Notes under the pieces: generated by a model | Seen by the model: only the letters and a program-made list of their open reading frames with translations | Told to the model about the DNA's origin: nothing | Databases searched by the model: none | Position numbers and translations under genes: made by a program | Assembly: GCA_029055435.1 (NCBI GenBank) | Contig: JAIDDH010000072.1 | Coordinates: 1 to 55,442, forward strand | Reading direction: 5' to 3' | Origin: Acetatifactor sp. | GTDB lineage: Bacteria > Bacillota > Clostridia > Lachnospirales > Lachnospiraceae | DNA length: 55,442 nt | Shown here: positions 45,012 through 53,328 of the stretch, piece after piece | Numbering within the stretch: the stretch's first letter is position 1 | How the letters are laid out: every line of letters starts with the position of its first letter

Positions 45012-45895
45012 GTACGCAAAGCCGCCTGAATACTCTGTACCGTGAGGCAGAAAGAATCCGAATCGGCACAGGTAGCAGGATTGTACTGATGAGCGATTGT
45101 CACCGTGGCGTGGGAAACCACGGTGACAATTTCCTGAACAACCAGAATCTTGTCTATGCGGCGCTGTCTTATTATAACTGCAGGAATTTTACCTATGTGG
45201 AGCTGGGAGACGGCGACGAGCTGTGGGAGAATCGACGGATTCAGCCGATTATCCAGACTCACAGCAATATTTTCTGGCTGTTATCACGGTTTTATTGTCA
45301 GGGTCGTTTTATCATGCTGTATGGTAATCATGACCGAAAGAAGGAGCAGTCTCGGTTTTTAAAGCGGTTTTATGAACAGTATTACGATGACAGCAGGGAT
45401 TGTATGCAGGAACTGTTTCCGGGACTTGTAGCCAGAGAAGGAATCGTGTTTGAGTTGACCGACACCGGGAATCAGATTTTTCTGGTACACGGACATCAGG
45501 GGGATTTGATGAATGACACGCTGTGGCCCATCACACGTTTTCTGGTGCGGCATGTGTGGCGCAGACTGGAGCTGGGAGGCATGCAGGACCCCACCAGCGC
45601 CGCCAAAAACTATAAGCGAAAGAAGGCCACCGAGAGGCGGCTCAGCGCCTGGGCGAATGAGGCAGGTGTTCTCCTGGTAGCGGGGCATACCCACAGGCCG
45701 GTGCTTCCCAAACCCGGTGAATCCATGTATCTCAACGATGGAAGCTGCATACATCCTCGCTGCATAACGGCGCTGGAGATAGAGCAAGGGTGTATTACAC
45801 TGGTGAAATGGTGTACGAAGGTGGGAAGAAATAATGGTCTCTATGTGGGGCGTGAGGTTTTGGAGGGACCCTTCAGGCTGGAAAATTATTTTTGA
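45008..45895 (+). CDS. Calcineurin-like metallophosphoesterase
   Basis: A 295-residue enzyme with the dinuclear metal-site motifs in order: LMSDCHRG (Asp30, His32), ELGDGDELWE (Asp68/Asp70), GNHDR (107-111), HGHQGD and AGHTHRP. It resembles UDP-2,3-diacylglucosamine pyrophosphatase-like phosphoesterases of Gram-positives, but the substrate is not known. The GTG at 45008 overlaps the DUF4474 stop. No signal peptide, so it is cytoplasmic or membrane-associated through a partner. Confidence 0.88.
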   Translation: MSTQSRLNTLYREAERIRIGTGSRIVLMSDCHRGVGNHGDNFLNNQNLVYAALSYYNCRNFTYVELGDGDELWENRRIQPIIQTHSNIFWLLSRFYCQGRFIMLYGNHDRKKEQSRFLKRFYEQYYDDSRDCMQELFPGLVAREGIVFELTDTGNQIFLVHGHQGDLMNDTLWPITRFLVRHVWRRLELGGMQDPTSAAKNYKRKKATERRLSAWANEAGVLLVAGHTHRPVLPKPGESMYLNDGSCIHPRCITALEIEQGCITLVKWCTKVGRNNGLYVGREVLEGPFRLENYF

Positions 45896-45902
45896 TTTTC
45901 CA

Positions 45903-45931
45903 TGGTGTTTGTTCAAAATATATGCTATACT
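45903..45931 (+). promoter_or_regulatory. Extended -10 promoter before the 45964 gene
   Basis: TGCTATACT is an extended -10; the -35 at 17 bases (TGGTGT) is weak. Confidence 0.5.
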
Positions 45932-45963
45932 GACTCTATGTATCGTTTGTTGAGGGCATCAGT

Positions 45964-46287
45964 ATGGAAAGAATGCTGACATTTTATCCCAAACTGTATC
46001 TGGGTGAGGGCATTAAGGAGACAAAACTGGATAAAATAAAAAAGAAACTGGTGGAAAATCCGCTTCTGGCAGATGTGTATGTGCTGACGTTTGCACGGAA
46101 TCCGGCGGATCAGTTGGAGTTTTTTGACGCAAAACAACTCAAACAGCGCTTTTATGACAGACATCCTCTGGAAATAATCGGGATTGCCCGGGACTATGAG
46201 GACGCTGTGAAGCTGGTGGAACAGATTACCCGGGAATGCCTGAGTGAACGCGGAGACTGCAGACTGAAGGAGTACCTGACATGTTGA
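45964..46287 (+). CDS. Hypothetical protein, 107 residues
   Basis: A small soluble protein I do not recognise. It starts MERMLTFYPKLYLGEGIKET, has a mixed alpha/beta look (LADVYVLTFARNPADQLEFF) and a basic middle (KQLKQRFYDRHPLEIIGIAR). It overlaps the DUF2953 gene by seven bases and so belongs to that operon, which ends in the sporulation gene gerW. A role in sporulation or envelope biology is possible from context only. Confidence 0.75.
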   Translation: MERMLTFYPKLYLGEGIKETKLDKIKKKLVENPLLADVYVLTFARNPADQLEFFDAKQLKQRFYDRHPLEIIGIARDYEDAVKLVEQITRECLSERGDCRLKEYLTC

Positions 46288-47237
46288 CAATAATATTAAA
46301 AATTCTCAGCATTTTGGGCATTCTGCTGTTGGTGCTTCTCGGAGTGGCGCTTCTGATTATACTGCTTGTCCTGTTCGTGCCCGTCACTTACCGGGTGCGG
46401 GCGGACAGGCAGGAGGCTGTGCCGGAGCAGATGCTTCCGCCGCCGCTCATACACATAGCGGCAAAGGCCGACTGGCTGCTGGGAGCACTGCGGGTGCGGT
46501 TTGGCTATCCCGACCCGGGGACGGTCACGGTGAAGCTTTTGTGCTTTACGCTGTTTGACTCCGGCAAAGAGAAAGCTGAGACGCCGAAGCGGACAAAAAA
46601 GCGGACTAAGCCCGAAAAACGCACCAAGACAGAAAAGCGGCCGGAGACCGCAGACAAGACCAGGGCAGAAAAGCGGTCAGAGGCTGAAAAGGCAGCTTCC
46701 CCCGGCGGACAAACCAAAGCCGAAGAGGCAGTAACTGCAAAAACACAGAGTAAACGCAGCGAATACCGGGAAGCGGAATCTGATTCCAAAAAGGAAAATA
46801 CCCCAAAACAGAGCCTGCTGGAAAAAATACGGTACACATTCCAGAAAATATATGCTAAAATAAAAGAAATATGGGAAAATTTTACCTATTATAGAGAAGT
46901 TCTTATGTGTGATGATACCAGAGGTTTAGTGAATCACGCGCTGAAGAGGCTTGGGAGGATATTAAAGAGTATCCGTCCCAGAAAGCTGCGGGCGGACATT
47001 CGATTCGGCACAGGCTCCCCTGACACTACCGGATACGCCTTTGGCATCTATGGCATGTTTTGTTCTTGGCTGGGAAAGCAGGTGGTTCTCACGCCCGATT
47101 TTGAACGGGCCGTGCTGGTCGGAGAGCTCGATGCAGCAGGGCATATCACCGTTTTTAAGCTTCTGTGGCATGGACTGATACTTGTCACAGACCGCAGGAT
47201 TCGGGCACTGATGGACAAACTGGAAAGAACATACTAA
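46281..47237 (+). CDS. DUF2953 protein (YtfI-like)
   Basis: A 318-residue protein with an N-terminal membrane helix (4-36), a short DUF2953 N-part (VTYRVRAD, KADWLLGALRVRFGYPDPG), a highly charged Lys/Glu/Thr/Ala linker (about 94-185) and the C-terminal DUF2953 body (RPRKLRADIRFGTGSPDTTG). In Bacillus the equivalent YtfI gene lies beside ytfJ/gerW, as here. The charged linker is longer than I would expect and may vary between strains. It is probably a membrane protein linked to sporulation or germination. Confidence 0.85.
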   Translation: MLTIILKILSILGILLLVLLGVALLIILLVLFVPVTYRVRADRQEAVPEQMLPPPLIHIAAKADWLLGALRVRFGYPDPGTVTVKLLCFTLFDSGKEKAETPKRTKKRTKPEKRTKTEKRPETADKTRAEKRSEAEKAASPGGQTKAEEAVTAKTQSKRSEYREAESDSKKENTPKQSLLEKIRYTFQKIYAKIKEIWENFTYYREVLMCDDTRGLVNHALKRLGRILKSIRPRKLRADIRFGTGSPDTTGYAFGIYGMFCSWLGKQVVLTPDFERAVLVGELDAAGHITVFKLLWHGLILVTDRRIRALMDKLERTY

Positions 47238-47279
47238 AAACAGACGCGTGGGAATAAAACGCGCGGGAATGGAGAGAAT

Positions 47280-47687
47280 ATGGCAAACAAAGAAAATGAA
47301 TTTCAGGGTGTAGTTGAATCTTTGCTGCAGGGTATGGACACGGTGTTGTCCACCAAGACTGTGGTGGGCGAGGCCACTACGGTGGGAGATACCATTATTC
47401 TTCCGCTGGTGGATGTAAGTTTCGGCGTGGGAGCCGGCGCAGGCAGTAACTCTCAGAAAGGTTCCGGCTCAGGTGCCGGCGGACTGGGCGGCAAGATGAC
47501 TCCCAGCGCGGTGCTGGTAATCAGAGAAGGCTCTGTGAAGCTTGTGAATATCAAGAATCAGGATACGGTAACCAAGATTCTGGACATGATTCCCGATCTG
47601 GTGGATAAATTTACCCAGCCCAAGGAAAAGGGAGATATGAGCGACACCGAGATTGTAGATATCGCTTTTCCGGAGGAATCTAAATAG
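47280..47687 (+). CDS. gerW: GerW family sporulation protein (YtfJ)
   Basis: A 135-residue protein of the YtfJ/GerW family: GVVESLLQGMDTVLSTKTVV, then GDTIILPLVDVSFGVGAGAG with a glycine-rich loop, and MTPSAVLVIREGSVKLVNIK. In Bacillus, GerW is needed for normal spore germination. ATG 47280 has ATGGAGAG before it. It follows the DUF2953 gene by 42 bases, matching the ytfI-ytfJ order, and is the clearest hint that this organism or its ancestor makes spores. Confidence 0.9.
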   Translation: MANKENEFQGVVESLLQGMDTVLSTKTVVGEATTVGDTIILPLVDVSFGVGAGAGSNSQKGSGSGAGGLGGKMTPSAVLVIREGSVKLVNIKNQDTVTKILDMIPDLVDKFTQPKEKGDMSDTEIVDIAFPEESK

Positions 47688-47763
47688 CTCCCAGATTTTT
47701 AATAAAATCTATTAAAATCTGTCATAAAACGCGGAAAAGAACCATATAATACAGCGAGATAAT

Positions 47764-47922
47764 ATGCATGTGTGCGGTTTCATGAAAAAACTTGTTGGTC
47801 TGGTCTGTTTTCTGCTTGCGTTGGGAATGCTTTTGATGTTGATTGCAGGCAATCGCCTGATTGGCCTGTTTATTGTCGCCCTGCTGCTTTTTGTGGGCTA
47901 TAATTGTCTGTGCGGCGACTGA
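47764..47922 (+). CDS. Small membrane protein of 52 residues
   Basis: An open frame from ATG 47764 to TGA 47920-47922 encodes a short basic head (GFMKKL) and two closely spaced hydrophobic stretches (LVGLVCFLLALGMLLMLIAG and LIGLFIVALLLFVGY). An internal ATG at 47782 would give 46 residues. The ribosome binding site is weak (GCGAG). The composition is that of a real membrane peptide rather than chance. It lies between gerW and the J-domain gene; the function is unknown. Confidence 0.6.
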   Translation: MHVCGFMKKLVGLVCFLLALGMLLMLIAGNRLIGLFIVALLLFVGYNCLCGD

Positions 47923-47990
47923 CAGGGAATAAATTTGGATGAAGCATCCAAATATTGAGATGCCCACAGAAGCGGGCAAGGGGTATGGAA

Positions 47991-48524
47991 ATGAAGGACT
48001 GGGAAGAAATCATAAAGGCGGAGAGTTCGGAGGAATTGAAGGAGGCCAAACTCTGGCTGTTTCAGGAGTATATGCGTCTGGAGCAGGAGCGGAAGGACCT
48101 GAACGATACCATGGACAAGTTCCGAAAGGAGCGCACATCCTTTCAGGAGGAAATGAACGCCTTAAACCACCGCAGCGTCATGGAGCGCAAACGGCTGCGG
48201 GAGGAAAATCTGTTTTTTGATAAAAAGATGGCAATTTTACAGGAAGGTTTTCGGCAGTTAGAGGCAGACCGCAAGAATCTGGAGCGGGAGCGCATCAGTC
48301 TGGAGAAGGAACGGGAGCTTATGAACCATGGCCGAGCTCTGGACTTTTACGGAGACAACCCGTTGATGGACTTGCTCTTCAGAAATGCCACCAATCCGCT
48401 GGCGCTGAGAAAGCGCTATAAAGATCTGGTCAAGATTTTTCATCCCGACAATGTGGCTGGGGATGAGGAACTGGTGCAGATGATCAACAGAGAGTTTGCC
48501 AGACGCAGGAGAGAAGAGGCTTAA
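47991..48524 (+). CDS. J-domain-like protein with coiled coil
   Basis: A 177-residue protein: a long N-terminal coiled coil (about 5-120, with EERK-type heptads such as LRQLEADRKNLERERISLEK-like runs) and a C-terminal J-domain-like segment with ALRKRYKDLVKIFHPDNV, in which the HPD triad is intact. This position of the J-domain at the C-terminus is unusual compared with DnaJ. ATG 47991 is chosen because AAGGGG lies seven bases before it; ATG 47985 is too close to that site. It probably recruits DnaK to some target held by the coiled coil. Confidence 0.8.
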   Translation: MKDWEEIIKAESSEELKEAKLWLFQEYMRLEQERKDLNDTMDKFRKERTSFQEEMNALNHRSVMERKRLREENLFFDKKMAILQEGFRQLEADRKNLERERISLEKERELMNHGRALDFYGDNPLMDLLFRNATNPLALRKRYKDLVKIFHPDNVAGDEELVQMINREFARRRREEA

Positions 48525-48556
48525 AGTTTTGATTTAAGCATTGATTTGGACAACAA

Positions 48557-48590
48557 AAAAGGGAAGGCAACCGCTTTCCCTTTTGTCTGT
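48557..48590 (+). terminator. Terminator between the J-domain gene and rpmB
   Basis: AAAAGGGAAGGC and GCTTTCCCTTTT pair around AACC with one G.T pair. It is flanked by A and T runs and can serve both converging genes. Confidence 0.85.
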
Positions 48591-48625
48591 TAAGTAAAAA
48601 ATCCAATCAGAACTTCAGCAGAGCG

Positions 48626-48811
48626 TTATGCGCGCTCAACACTGCCGGATCTCAGGCAACTGGTGCATACATGCATTCTCTTTGTTCCGCCATTTACTTT
48701 GCACTTTACGCTCTTTACGTTAGCGTTCCAGATTGCATTGCTTCTTCTATGAGAATGGCTTACGTTATTACCGAAATGAACACCCTTGCCGCAAACATCA
48801 CACTTAGCCAT
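48626..48811 (-). CDS. rpmB: Ribosomal protein bL28
   Basis: A 61-residue large-subunit protein: MAKCDVCGKGVHFGNNVSHS, then RRSNAIWNANVKSVKCKVNG and HVCTSCLRSG. The two Cys pairs (CDVC and CTSC) make this the zinc-binding form of L28. The ATG at 48811 follows AGGAGGTG on the minus strand; the frame continues upstream to 48841 without a site. It is transcribed opposite to the Asp23/fakA genes, a well-known arrangement in Firmicutes. Confidence 0.96.
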   Translation of the reverse strand: MAKCDVCGKGVHFGNNVSHSHRRSNAIWNANVKSVKCKVNGGTKRMHVCTSCLRSGSVERA

Positions 48812-48981
48812 TTTGACACCTCCTAAACATGCTAAACTCACAACAGTGATATATTACCAGAAATATGGAATAAAAGCAAGCAATTTTTTCAATAAATTTT
48901 TTATAGAAACAGTTTTCTTTTTAGGAAAAAGCTGGTAAAATAATTTATGTGTATGTCTTTACCGAAAAAAGGAGGTAGAAC

Positions 48982-49341
48982 ATGAAAGGTTCTTCTATGA
49001 ATACCCACATGGGGAATATCGTCATAAACAACGAGGTGATTGCTCAGTACGCAGGCAGTGTGGCTGTGGAGTGCTTTGGCATTGTAGGTATGGCCGGGGT
49101 GAATGTCAGGGACGGCCTGGTGCGTCTGCTCAAGATGGACAGCCTCACCAGAGGCATCAATGTGTCTCTCAACAACCATAAACTGACTTTGGACTTTCAT
49201 GTGATTGTGGCCTACGGGGTGAGTATCATCGCCGTGTCGGACAATCTGGTGAGCAATGTAAAATATAAGGTGGAGGAATTCACCGGTATTGAGATAGAGA
49301 AAATCAACATCTTTGTTGAAGGTGTAAGAGTGATTGATTAA
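48982..49341 (+). CDS. Asp23/Gls24 family protein (YloU-like)
   Basis: A 119-residue protein of the Asp23 family (GNIVINNEVIAQYAGSVAVE, GIVGMAGVNVRDGLVRLL, LDFHVIVAYGVSIIAVSDNL). Family members are membrane-associated envelope or stress proteins. In Firmicutes it usually stands between rpmB and fakA, as here. ATG 48982 has AAAGGAGG. It ends 14 bases before the fakA start and is surely co-transcribed with it. Confidence 0.9.
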   Translation: MKGSSMNTHMGNIVINNEVIAQYAGSVAVECFGIVGMAGVNVRDGLVRLLKMDSLTRGINVSLNNHKLTLDFHVIVAYGVSIIAVSDNLVSNVKYKVEEFTGIEIEKINIFVEGVRVID

Positions 49342-49355
49342 GGAGGAACTTAATT

Positions 49356-51077
49356 GTGAGTTTGCAGAAAATCGACGCTAAGATGCTTTCAAAGATGTTC
49401 TTAGCCGGAGCCAAAAATCTTGAAAATAAAAAGGAATGGATCAATGAGCTGAATGTGTTCCCTGTGCCTGACGGCGACACCGGAACCAATATGACCATGA
49501 CGATCATGTCTGCGGCCAGAGAGGTAGCCGCTCTGGGAGAAAATGGAGATCTGGAGTCTATCTGTAAAGCGATTTCTTCCGGCTCTCTGCGCGGAGCGAG
49601 AGGAAATTCTGGTGTGATTCTCTCTCAGCTGTTCCGCGGCTTTACCAAGGTAATTAAGACCCAGACGGAGCTTGATGTCCTCGTGTTTGCAGACGCCTTC
49701 GACAAGGCGGTGGAGACGGCGTACAAGGCCGTTATGAAGCCCAAAGAGGGAACTATTCTTACAGTGGCGAGAGGCGCTGCGGAGCGGGCCAGAGAGCTTG
49801 CCGACAGCGGTGAGACAGATTTGGAGACCTTTTTCCGTGCGGTGATTGAGCATGCTGAGTATGTACTGAGCCAGACTCCTGAGATGCTGCCCGTATTGAA
49901 ACAGGCGGGTGTGGTGGACTCCGGCGGCCAGGGACTGGTGGAGGTACTGCACGGCGCTTTCGACGCCTTTATGGGCAAGGAAGTGAATCTGGATTTGAGC
50001 AGCCCTGCAGCCCCTGAAAAGAAAACCGGCGCCGGTTCTTCCTATGAGGCGCAGGCAAACGCAGAAATTAAGTTCGGGTATTGTACGGAGTTTATCATTC
50101 TGCTGAACAAGCCCTTTAATGTAAAGATGGAGAAGGATTTCAAGAGCTTTCTGGAATCCATCGGCGATTCCATCGTCTGTGTGGCGGACGATGATGTGGT
50201 AAAGGTGCATGTACACACCAATGATCCCGGTATGGCAATTCAGCGCGCGTTGAAATACGGGGCGCTCTCCAATATGAAGATTGACAATATGCGCCTGGAG
50301 CATCAGGAGAAGCTGTTTAAGATGTCCGAGGGAGGCAAAGCGGAGGAGAAGCCGGTGGAAGTGTCCGGCGCAGCCGAGCAGCCCGCAGCTCCCGCAGCAG
50401 AGCCTAAGATGCCCCACAAGGATGTGGGCTTTATCGCCGTCTCCGTGGGAGAGGGTGTGAATGAGATATTCAGAAGCCTGGGTGTGGACTATATCATCGA
50501 GGGCGGTCAGACCATGAATCCCAGCACCGCGGATATTCTGGACGCAGTCGAGAAGGTCAACGCGGACACGGTATTCATTCTGCCGAACAACAAGAATATC
50601 ATTCTTGCGGCCAATCAGGCAGCGGAGCTTACGACGGATAAAAATCTGCGGGTAATCCCCACCAAGACCATTCCTCAGGGAATTACCGCCGTTATCAATT
50701 TTGTGCCGGATATTTCCGTGGACGAGAACGAGCAGACCATGCTGGAGGAGATGGGAAGAGTAAAGACCGGCCAAGTGACGTATGCCGTGCGCGATACCGT
50801 GATTGACGAGAAAGAGATCAAAAAGGACGACTATATGGGCATCGGAGATGCGGGGATTCTCGCCGTGGGTCAGGATATGGGCAAGGTGACGGAAGAGATG
50901 GTTGCAGCCATGGTGGACGAGGACTCGGAGCTCATCAGCATCTATTACGGTGCGGACGTGGATGAGGCTGCCGCTGAAGAACTCCGCGATACGCTTGAGA
51001 GCGCTTATCCTTCCTGCGACATCGAACTGCAGGCTGGGGGACAGCCTATTTACTATTATGTGATTTCTGTGGAATAA
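49356..51077 (+). CDS. fakA: Fatty acid kinase catalytic subunit (DAK2 domain)
   Basis: A 573-residue protein: N-terminal DhaL/DAK2 kinase domain (VFPVPDGDTGTNMTMT with metal-binding Asp39 and Asp41, SLRGARGNSGVILSQLFRGF, DSGGQGLVEVLHGAFDAFMG), a middle FakA domain, an Ala/Pro/Glu linker (about residues 330-350) and a C-terminal DegV-like/FakB-contact domain (GIGDAGILAVGQDMGKVTEE). FakA phosphorylates fatty acids bound to FakB, and a DegV/FakB gene is two genes downstream. The start is GTG 49356 with AAGGAGGAA. A terminator follows. Confidence 0.93.
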   Translation: MSLQKIDAKMLSKMFLAGAKNLENKKEWINELNVFPVPDGDTGTNMTMTIMSAAREVAALGENGDLESICKAISSGSLRGARGNSGVILSQLFRGFTKVIKTQTELDVLVFADAFDKAVETAYKAVMKPKEGTILTVARGAAERARELADSGETDLETFFRAVIEHAEYVLSQTPEMLPVLKQAGVVDSGGQGLVEVLHGAFDAFMGKEVNLDLSSPAAPEKKTGAGSSYEAQANAEIKFGYCTEFIILLNKPFNVKMEKDFKSFLESIGDSIVCVADDDVVKVHVHTNDPGMAIQRALKYGALSNMKIDNMRLEHQEKLFKMSEGGKAEEKPVEVSGAAEQPAAPAAEPKMPHKDVGFIAVSVGEGVNEIFRSLGVDYIIEGGQTMNPSTADILDAVEKVNADTVFILPNNKNIILAANQAAELTTDKNLRVIPTKTIPQGITAVINFVPDISVDENEQTMLEEMGRVKTGQVTYAVRDTVIDEKEIKKDDYMGIGDAGILAVGQDMGKVTEEMVAAMVDEDSELISIYYGADVDEAAAEELRDTLESAYPSCDIELQAGGQPIYYYVISVE

Positions 51078-51100
51078 AAAGATAACAGATCGGATTTGAA

Positions 51101-51142
51101 GGAGACAGCTATGTCCGAAAGGCGGCTATGTCTCCTTCTTTT
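51101..51142 (+). terminator. Terminator between fakA and recG
   Basis: GGAGACA and TGTCTCC close an imperfect stem with inner TCC/GG pairing and a GAAA loop; TTCTTTT follows. recG begins about 50 bases later. Confidence 0.72.
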
Positions 51143-51192
51143 AAGTAGAAAAAAGGATGGACACGTGCAGAATACAAAAACGAGGTGTGGGG

Positions 51193-53286
51193 ATGGATCA
51201 GAATACGCCTATTATAGAACTGAAGGGTGTGGGTGAAAAGGCGAAAGCGCTTTTTGCCAAAATCGATGTGAACACAGTGGGAGATTTGCTGTCTCATTAT
51301 CCGAGGGATTACGAAACCTTTGCGCCGCCGGTTCCCGTGGACGAAACTGTACCCGGAGAGGTCTGCGCCGTCTATGTCACGGTGGCCGGGATTCCCAATC
51401 AGAAAAAAATCCGCAATCTGACTATTTTGAATGTGCTTGTCCGGGATGCGTCCGGCGGAATGCAGTTGACCTTTTTCAATATGCCTTTTTTGAAAAAAAC
51501 TTTAAAACCGGGCGGATATTATGTGTTTCGAGGTCTGGTGCAGACACGGGGCGCGGCCAAAATCATGGAGCAGCCCAAAATCTATGGTCTGGATGATTAC
51601 CATAAACAGTGCGGTCAGCTCATGCCCAGATATGCCCTCACCAAAGGGCTGACCAATCAGGCGATTCTGAAAGCGGTGCGCCAGGCGCTGGACGCCTTTG
51701 AATATGAGGAGGAATATTATCCCCCCAAATTTTTGGAGAGACATGAGTTGATTTCTGTCCGGGAGGCTCTTTACGGCATCCATTTTCCGATGGACTATGA
51801 AGCTTTGAAAGAGGCCCGCAGACGATTGACCTTTGATGAGTTTTTCGGATTTATCCTGATGCTTCGCAAAAACAAGGAGCTGGTTCAGGGGCTTGACAAC
51901 AGCTATCCGATGCTGGAGACTGCAGATACCGTGCGTTTTCTGGAGCAGCTTCCCTTTCCTTTAACTAATGCACAGAAGAAGGTCTGGAGTGAACTGCGCG
52001 AGGATATGGCGGGAGTACACTGCATGAATCGGTTGATTCAGGGAGATGTGGGCAGCGGCAAGACCATCGTGGCGGTGCTGGCACTTCTCATGTGTGCGGC
52101 AAACGGTTATCAGGGGGCGCTCATGGCTCCCACGGAGGTGTTGGCAAAACAGCACTATGAAGGTATCTGCGCATATACAAAGCAATATCATTTGATTTTT
52201 AAACCGGTGCTTCTGGTGGGCAGCATGACTGCGGCGCAAAAGCGGGAGGTCTATGAACAGATTGCATCCGGGGAGGCGAATCTGATTGTTGGCACCCACG
52301 CATTGATTCAGGATAAGGTGTCCTATCGCAAACTTGCTCTGGTGGTGACGGACGAGCAGCATCGCTTTGGCGTCCGCCAGAGGGAGCGCCTTGCGGGCAA
52401 GGGAGAGCAGGGGATTGCTCCTGCCGGAGAGGGACATCCCCATGTGCTGGTCATGAGCGCCACGCCCATTCCCCGGACGCTGGCCATCATTCTCTACGGG
52501 GATTTGTCTGTCTCTGTGATAGACGAGTTGCCGGCGGACAGACTGCCCATCAAAAATTGTGTGGTCAACACCGCATACCGCCCCAAGGCTTACAACTTTA
52601 TCTCAAAGGAGGTGGCGGCGGGCCGGCAGGCCTATGTCATCTGTCCTCAGGTGGAGGCCGGTGAGCTTGAGGATGTGGAAAATGTGGTGGAATATACAGG
52701 AAAGCTGCGCGCGGCCCTGCCGGACTCCGTTCAGATCGCATATCTGCACGGGAAAATGCATCCTGCGGACAAAAACAGAATCATGGAGCAATTTGCGGCT
52801 CATAATATAGATGTGCTGGTCTCCACTACTGTGATTGAGGTGGGCATCAATGTGCCCAATGCCACGGTGATGATGGTAGAAAATGCAGAACGCTTCGGAC
52901 TGGCACAGCTCCATCAGCTGCGCGGACGCGTGGGACGGGGGGAGCATCAGAGCTACTGTATTTTTGTGAGCTCCAATGAAAAGAAGGAGACCATGGAACG
53001 CCTTGATATTCTGAATCATTCCAACGATGGTTTTCATATTGCAGCTCAGGATCTGAAGCTCAGAGGCCCGGGAGAACTGCTGGGCGTCAGACAGAGCGGA
53101 GATCTGGCCTTTCGGATCGGGGATGTATATGCGGACGCAACGGTTCTGCAGGAGGCCGCAGGCGCAGTGGATACATTGATGCGGGAGGATGCAGAACTTG
53201 CGAGGGAAGAGCATCAGCTTCTGAGACAACATTTTGAAGCTCACGGAAGGCCCGGCATAAATTCCATTGACTTTCGCACGATATAA
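51193..53286 (+). CDS. recG: ATP-dependent DNA helicase RecG
   Basis: A 697-residue replication-fork and junction helicase. The N-terminal wedge domain begins IIELKGVGEKAKALFAKIDV. Helicase motifs: Walker A GDVGSGKTIVAVL, motif II DEQHRFG, motif III MSATPIPRTLAI, and motif VI QLRGRVGRGEHQSYC. The C-terminal TRG-type segment GPGELLGVRQSGDLAFRIGD is intact. ATG 51193 has GAGGTGTGG; an earlier in-frame start at 51157 has no clear site. It is full-length. Confidence 0.96.
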   Translation: MDQNTPIIELKGVGEKAKALFAKIDVNTVGDLLSHYPRDYETFAPPVPVDETVPGEVCAVYVTVAGIPNQKKIRNLTILNVLVRDASGGMQLTFFNMPFLKKTLKPGGYYVFRGLVQTRGAAKIMEQPKIYGLDDYHKQCGQLMPRYALTKGLTNQAILKAVRQALDAFEYEEEYYPPKFLERHELISVREALYGIHFPMDYEALKEARRRLTFDEFFGFILMLRKNKELVQGLDNSYPMLETADTVRFLEQLPFPLTNAQKKVWSELREDMAGVHCMNRLIQGDVGSGKTIVAVLALLMCAANGYQGALMAPTEVLAKQHYEGICAYTKQYHLIFKPVLLVGSMTAAQKREVYEQIASGEANLIVGTHALIQDKVSYRKLALVVTDEQHRFGVRQRERLAGKGEQGIAPAGEGHPHVLVMSATPIPRTLAIILYGDLSVSVIDELPADRLPIKNCVVNTAYRPKAYNFISKEVAAGRQAYVICPQVEAGELEDVENVVEYTGKLRAALPDSVQIAYLHGKMHPADKNRIMEQFAAHNIDVLVSTTVIEVGINVPNATVMMVENAERFGLAQLHQLRGRVGRGEHQSYCIFVSSNEKKETMERLDILNHSNDGFHIAAQDLKLRGPGELLGVRQSGDLAFRIGDVYADATVLQEAAGAVDTLMREDAELAREEHQLLRQHFEAHGRPGINSIDFRTI

Positions 53287-53328
53287 AAGTAAAATAATAC
53301 TATCCATACGAAATGAAGGAGAACTCAA

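Noticed and set aside
49401..50774. Long open frame of 457 codons on the minus strand
   Set aside because: It lies wholly within fakA, is rich in His, Leu and Gln as expected of a codon-shadow, and lacks a ribosome binding site.
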